Shown piece after piece: positions 5,592-8,786 of a stretch of DNA of 8,786 bases. Numbering within the stretch: the stretch's first letter is position 1; the number at the start of each line of letters is the position of its first letter. The notes beneath the pieces are model-generated. The model was not told the origin of the DNA. It saw only the letters and a program-made list of their open reading frames with translations, and ran no database searches. The stretch comes from an uncultured Clostridia bacterium (GTDB lineage: Bacteria > Bacillota > Clostridia > TANB77 > CAG-508), in the NCBI GenBank assembly GCA_934183045.1, contig CAKPRW010000060.1, forward strand, positions 1 through 8,786, in the 5' to 3' direction. The position numbers and the translations under genes are program-made.

Positions 5592-5987
5592 TTGGAAGAA
5601 TTTATAAGTATAGAAAGAAATGAAGAAGATGTTAATTTAATGTCACCATTAACTTGGGCATATGTTGGGGATTGTGTATATGAATTATATATAAGAACAA
5701 ATTTAATTAATAAAACAAATTTGAAACCCCATAAATTACATATTGAATCAATTAAATATGTAAAAGCTAAGGCACAAGCTGAGTTGTTGCAACGAATTTT
5801 TGAAGAATTAACAGATGAAGAAAAAAACATTGTGCGTAGAGGAAGAAATACTGAAAATCATCATTTACCAAAAAATTCTAATGTACAAGAATATATGTAT
5901 TCAACAGCTTTTGAAGCATTAATTGGATATTTATATTTAACAAAACAAAATAAAAGACTTAAAGAGATTTTGGACAAGACTCTTTAA
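5592..5987 (+). CDS. mrnC: Mini-ribonuclease III (23S rRNA maturation)
   Basis: A 131-residue protein consisting of an RNase III catalytic domain alone, without a double-stranded-RNA-binding domain, which is the definition of Mini-III. It has LTWAYVGDCVYELYIR (20-35) with catalytic Asp27, then KPHKLH, then KYVKAKAQAELL (55-66), RRGRN (82-86) and the second acidic motif FEALIGYLYL (107-116) with Glu108. The enzyme trims the 5' and 3' ends of 23S rRNA in 50S precursors as a dimer, using Mg2+. The start is TTG 5592, fixed by an upstream in-frame TAG and by AAGGAG at 5579-5584. It follows rbgA by 30 nt; both act on the large subunit. In B. subtilis mrnC sits next to cysS and rbgA next to rnhB, so this pairing differs from that arrangement. 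A hairpin with a T run at 6041-6069 ends the unit. Confidence 0.95.
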   Translation: MEEFISIERNEEDVNLMSPLTWAYVGDCVYELYIRTNLINKTNLKPHKLHIESIKYVKAKAQAELLQRIFEELTDEEKNIVRRGRNTENHHLPKNSNVQEYMYSTAFEALIGYLYLTKQNKRLKEILDKTL

Positions 5988-6009
5988 AATAGATTTTATT
6001 AAATATTTG

Positions 6010-6038
6010 TTGACTAAATATGAAAAAAATGATATAAA
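6010..6038 (+). promoter_or_regulatory. Strong promoter for tRNA-Glu
   Basis: TTGACT at 6010-6015 and TATAAA at 6033-6038 are separated by 17 nt, close to the sigma-A consensus. Transcription would start near 6045, leaving a 5' leader of about 25 nt that RNase P would remove. It lies between the mrnC stop and the tRNA. Confidence 0.75.
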
Positions 6039-6040
6039 TA

Positions 6041-6069
6041 AAAAGTACTAGAAAAGTACTTTTGTTTTT
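6041..6069 (+). terminator. Intrinsic terminator of rbgA-mrnC, abutting tRNA-Glu
   Basis: AAAAGTACT (6041-6049) pairs perfectly with AGTACTTTT (6055-6063) around an AGAAA loop. GTTTTT at 6064-6069 follows, then the first tRNA base at 6070. Transcripts reading through from mrnC would form the full hairpin. Transcripts starting near 6045 from the tRNA promoter lack part of the left arm and should escape it. Confidence 0.6.
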
Positions 6070-6144
6070 GGCCCGTTGGTCAAGCGGCTAAGACGCCACC
6101 CTCTCAAGGTGGAATCATGGGTTCGATTCCCGTACGGGTCACCA
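6070..6144 (+). tRNA. tRNA-Glu, anticodon CTC
   Basis: A 75-nt cloverleaf with encoded CCA. The acceptor stem is GGCCCGT (6070-6076) with ACGGGTC (6134-6140), including one G-U pair, followed by A then CCA. The D stem is GTC/GAC (6079-6081, 6092-6094). The anticodon stem is CCACC/GGTGG (6096-6100, 6108-6112), with loop CTCTCAA and anticodon CTC at 6103-6105. The variable loop has 4 nt, and the T arm has a TTCGATT loop (6122-6128) on a 5-bp stem. CTC reads the Glu codon GAG, a minor codon in such an AT-rich genome where tRNA-Glu(TTC) normally does most of the work. It has its own promoter at 6010-6038. Confidence 0.96.
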
Positions 6145-6175
6145 ATAAAAATAATAACATAAGTAAATAATAATA

Positions 6176-6184
6176 TGTTAATAT
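6176..6184 (+). promoter_or_regulatory. Possible extended -10 promoter of the riboswitch transcript
   Basis: TGT followed by TAATAT fits an extended -10, with a start near 6191, right at the 5' edge of the aptamer. There is no convincing -35, and the region is so AT-rich that chance matches are common. Readthrough from the tRNA promoter is an alternative source of the transcript. Confidence 0.35.
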
Positions 6185-6188
6185 CAAA

Positions 6189-6280
6189 TTAAAAGGGAGT
6201 AGCTTTTTAATTACTAATCAACAGTCGCGATATGAAAATATCTGGTTAGTAAGCTATTATTTAGTAAGCAAGACTTTTAA
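6189..6280 (+). ncRNA. yybP-ykoY manganese riboswitch aptamer
   Basis: The segment has the conserved yybP-ykoY elements in order: AAAAGGGAGTAGC at 6191-6203 (class core GGGGAGTAG), ACAGTCG at 6221-6227, and AGTAAGCAAGAC at 6263-6274 (class core AGCAAGAC). Helices: P1 TTAAAAG (6189-6195) with CTTTTAA (6274-6280); P2 AGCTT (6201-6205) with AAGCT (6251-6255), continued by ACTAATC (6213-6219) with GGTTAGT (6244-6250); and an upper hairpin GATAT-GAAA-ATATC (6229-6242). The P3 arm near 6254-6265 looks short. Class members bind Mn2+ directly and switch on exporters. The gene downstream is a P2-type ATPase, a well-known target of this class (for example YoaB of Lactococcus). Confidence 0.88.
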
Positions 6281-6314
6281 AAGGAAACGATAAATCCTTT
6301 TAAAAGTCTTTTTT
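6270..6314 (+). terminator. Riboswitch expression-platform terminator
   Basis: A perfect 15-bp stem pairs 6270-6284 with 6296-6310 around an 11-nt loop, and a T run continues to 6314. Bases 6274-6280 are also the 3' side of aptamer helix P1, so P1 and the terminator exclude one another. Mn2+ binding, by holding P1, should prevent termination and turn the ATPase on. Confidence 0.88.
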
Positions 6315-6360
6315 ATATATCATAATTAATAAATTTTGTAAATTTGTTAAAAATAATAAA

Positions 6361-6366
6361 AAGGAG
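6361..6366 (+). promoter_or_regulatory. Ribosome binding site for the TTG start of the ATPase
   Basis: AAGGAG lies 10 nt before TTG 6377. A TAA at 6374-6376 immediately precedes that TTG in frame, so translation cannot begin further upstream. Confidence 0.7.
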
Positions 6367-6376
6367 TTGATTTTAA

Positions 6377-8786
6377 TTGGAAAACAACAAATGGTATAAT
6401 AAAGAAGTAAAAGAAGTAGAAAAAATACTTGAAACAAATGTGAAAAAAGGATTGACAGGTGAGGAAGTAAAGAAAAAACAAGAACAATATGGGTTAAATG
6501 AATTAAAAGCAAAAAAGAAAAAAAGTTTATTGCAAAAATTTTTAGAACAATTTAAAGATTTTTCAATCATAGTATTGATTATTGCTGCAATTGTATCAGG
6601 AATTGTTGGAGTTGCTCAAGGCGATGGAATAACAGATACAATTATCATTTTAATAGTAGTAATTGTTAATGCAATAATAGGAGTATCACAGGAAGCAAAA
6701 GCTGAAAAGTCATTAGAAGCATTACAAAAACTAACAGATCATGCATCAAAAGTAATAAGAGATGGAAGCGTTACAGTAGTACCAGCAAAAGAATTAGTTC
6801 CTGGGGATATTGTAGTTTTAGATACAGGTGATTATATTCCAGCAGATTTAAGAATAATAGAAGCAGTTAATTTGAAATCACAAGAATCATCTCTAACAGG
6901 AGAATCTGTACCAGTAGAAAAAAATTCCAAAGTAATTACTGACGAAGAGATTGGGATTGGAGATAGAGTAAATATGCTATTTTCTTCTAGTTTGGTTACT
7001 TATGGTAGAGGAAAAGGAATTGTTGTGGAAACAGGTATGATGACAGAAGTAGGTAAGATTGCAGGAATGTTAGATGAAACACAAGAACAAATAACTCCAT
7101 TACAAGAAAAGTTAGATAAACTAGGAAAAACACTTGGTATTGCAGCATTAGCAATTTGTGTGATTATATTTATATTGGGATTAATTCAAGGAAAAGAAGC
7201 TATTCATATGTTTATGACAGCTGTATCATTGGCTGTTGCGGCAATACCAGAAGGATTAGTAGCAGTGTCTACAATTGTTTTAGCAATAGGTGTTCAAAAG
7301 ATGGTAAAGAAAAATGCAATTGTAAAAAGATTGCCAGCTGTTGAAACTTTGGGAAGTGCAACAGTAATATGTTCTGACAAAACAGGAACACTAACACAAA
7401 ACAAAATGACTGTAGAAAAAATATTTATAGATAGTAAAACAAAAGATTTATCAGAGTATAAAGAAAATGATATAACTGAAGACGTAAAAAAATTAGTATA
7501 TGCTAACATGCTTTGTAATGATACAAAAATAGGAAATGATGGAGAATTAACAGGAGATCCAACTGAAACAGCGTTAGTAGATATGGCATTCAAACTAGAT
7601 TTTGATCCATCTGTATATGATAGAATGCCTCGTATAGAAGAAGTTCCATTTGATTCTGACAGAAAACTAATGACGACAATCAATGAAGTAAATGGAAAAT
7701 ATATAGTATATACAAAAGGTGGAGTAGATGAATTATTAAAAATATGTAATTCATATTTAGATAATGGAGAAATTAAGCAAGATTTAGAAGATTATGCTAA
7801 AGTAGTTAGAAAAAATAACGAAGACATGGCAAAAAATGCTTTAAGAGTTTTAGCTTGTGGATATAAAATAATTGATAACAAACCAACCAAAGATGACATG
7901 AAAAATATAGAAAGTGATATAACTTTCATAGGTATGGTAGGTATGATTGATCCACCAAGAGAAGAAGCTAAAAAGGCAGTAGAAAAATGTAAAACAGCAG
8001 GAATAAAAACAGTAATGATTACAGGTGATCACAAAATTACTGCAACGGCAATAGCTAAAAAATTAGGAATATTAGAGAATGAAGAAGAAGCAATTACTGG
8101 TTTAGATTTAGAAAGAATGACTGATGAAGAATTAGAAAAAAATGTTAGAAAATATTCTGTATATGCAAGAGTTTCTCCAGAACATAAAGTAAGGATCGTA
8201 AAAGCTTGGCAAAAAAATGGCGAAATAGTTGCCATGACTGGAGATGGAGTAAACGACAGTCCGGCACTAAAAACTGCTAATATTGGTTGTGCTATGGGAA
8301 TTGTTGGAACAGATGTAGCAAAAGAAGCAGCTGATGTTATATTAACAGATGATAATTTTGCAACAATAGTATCAGCAGTTGAAGAGGGAAGAAGAATTTA
8401 TGACAACATATTAAAAGTAATACAATTTTTATTATCAAGTAATGTTGGAGAAATTGTAGTATTATTTCTAGCAACACTATTCATACCATTATTTGCTAAA
8501 TGGTTCGGAATAACTGATATATCACATTTAGAAATATTACTACCAATACACATTTTATGGATAAATTTAGTAACAGACTCACTTCCAGCGTTAGCACTAG
8601 CATTTGATCCAGCAAATAGTGACATTATGAAAAGAAAACCAGTGAAACCAGGAAAAGGAATATTTACAAAGGGAATGACTTGGAGAGTTGTCTACCAAGG
8701 AATTATGATAGGACTTTTAACTTTAATAGCATTCATGATAGGTTTAGGATCAACTAAAGAACCTATAAACGGACTAACATTAGACG
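6377..8786 (+). CDS. P2-type cation ATPase, probable Mn2+/Ca2+ exporter (3' end outside window)
   Basis: There are 803 codons with no break; family members run to roughly 850-900 residues, so the last transmembrane helices are missing. An N-terminal cation-ATPase domain (about 1-60) precedes TM1-TM2 (about 58-105). The actuator loop has SLTGES with Thr174-Gly175-Glu176. TM4 has AAIPEGL with Glu292. The P domain has DKTGT with phosphorylated Asp334. The N domain has GDPTETAL and PFDSDRKLM. MITGD (547-551) and TGDGVND (621-627) are the hinge motifs. Ion ligands of the SERCA site II type are present: Glu292 (TM4), Asn689 and Glu692 (TM5), Asn730 and Asp734 (TM6, NLVTD). The protein uses ATP to export Ca2+ or Mn2+ across the cytoplasmic membrane. 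The yybP-ykoY riboswitch in the leader favours Mn2+. The start is TTG 6377, directly after an in-frame TAA and with AAGGAG 10 nt upstream. Confidence 0.94.
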   Translation, partial: MENNKWYNKEVKEVEKILETNVKKGLTGEEVKKKQEQYGLNELKAKKKKSLLQKFLEQFKDFSIIVLIIAAIVSGIVGVAQGDGITDTIIILIVVIVNAIIGVSQEAKAEKSLEALQKLTDHASKVIRDGSVTVVPAKELVPGDIVVLDTGDYIPADLRIIEAVNLKSQESSLTGESVPVEKNSKVITDEEIGIGDRVNMLFSSSLVTYGRGKGIVVETGMMTEVGKIAGMLDETQEQITPLQEKLDKLGKTLGIAALAICVIIFILGLIQGKEAIHMFMTAVSLAVAAIPEGLVAVSTIVLAIGVQKMVKKNAIVKRLPAVETLGSATVICSDKTGTLTQNKMTVEKIFIDSKTKDLSEYKENDITEDVKKLVYANMLCNDTKIGNDGELTGDPTETALVDMAFKLDFDPSVYDRMPRIEEVPFDSDRKLMTTINEVNGKYIVYTKGGVDELLKICNSYLDNGEIKQDLEDYAKVVRKNNEDMAKNALRVLACGYKIIDNKPTKDDMKNIESDITFIGMVGMIDPPREEAKKAVEKCKTAGIKTVMITGDHKITATAIAKKLGILENEEEAITGLDLERMTDEELEKNVRKYSVYARVSPEHKVRIVKAWQKNGEIVAMTGDGVNDSPALKTANIGCAMGIVGTDVAKEAADVILTDDNFATIVSAVEEGRRIYDNILKVIQFLLSSNVGEIVVLFLATLFIPLFAKWFGITDISHLEILLPIHILWINLVTDSLPALALAFDPANSDIMKRKPVKPGKGIFTKGMTWRVVYQGIMIGLLTLIAFMIGLGSTKEPINGLTLD

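Noticed and set aside
6155..6180. TAACATA/TATGTTA inverted repeat after the tRNA as its terminator
   Set aside because: The seven pairs contain only one G-C pair, and there is a 12-nt AT loop and no T run; it is expected by chance in this composition.
7294..7683. 129-codon open frame on the - strand inside the ATPase
   Set aside because: It is antisense to the nucleotide-binding domain of a fully recognisable ATPase. The Ser/Thr/Phe-rich translation is typical of the reverse complement of AT-rich coding DNA.

Overview
The window is strongly AT-rich, with A/T-ending codons, AAGGAG-type ribosome binding sites, some TTG and GTG starts and intrinsic hairpin-plus-T terminators. It encodes RbgA, Mini-RNase III and a yybP-ykoY riboswitch ahead of a P2-type ATPase. 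Together these point to a low-GC Bacillota, most likely an anaerobic clostridium; the genus cannot be fixed from this sequence. The genetic code looks standard: tryptophan is written TGG throughout and TGA ends the HAD gene. All recognisable genes lie on the + strand.

Layout. 1-421: 3' part of a small unrecognised membrane protein, followed by a terminator. 544-1107: a manganese exporter gene, mntP, interrupted at codon 33 by an in-frame TGA. 1204-4507: a run of small accessory enzymes with few signs of a common operon, namely a Mac/LbH sugar O-acetyltransferase, a HAD phosphatase, a divergent uracil-DNA-glycosylase-fold protein, an ElaA-like GNAT, and a RimJ/RimL-like GNAT with a DinD-like fragment fused in frame in front of it. 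4602-5987: rbgA and mrnC, both serving 50S subunit maturation, 30 nt apart and probably one operon. 6070-6144: tRNA-Glu(CTC) with its own strong promoter. 6189-6314: a yybP-ykoY manganese riboswitch with a 15-bp expression-platform terminator. 6377-8786: a P2-type cation ATPase that runs off the right edge.

The main biological thread is manganese efflux. The window holds an mntP that appears broken and, about 5.3 kb away, a complete-looking riboswitch-controlled P-type ATPase of the kind that exports Mn2+ (or Ca2+). The ATPase leader should be ON when Mn2+ is high, because the P1 helix and the terminator compete for the same bases. If the mntP nonsense codon is real, the ATPase may carry the efflux load alone. 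I did not see a wholly new multi-gene system. The items most worth following are the mntP nonsense codon, the DinD-like scrap in front of the GNAT gene, the UDG-fold protein with altered active-site motifs, and the rbgA-mrnC pairing.
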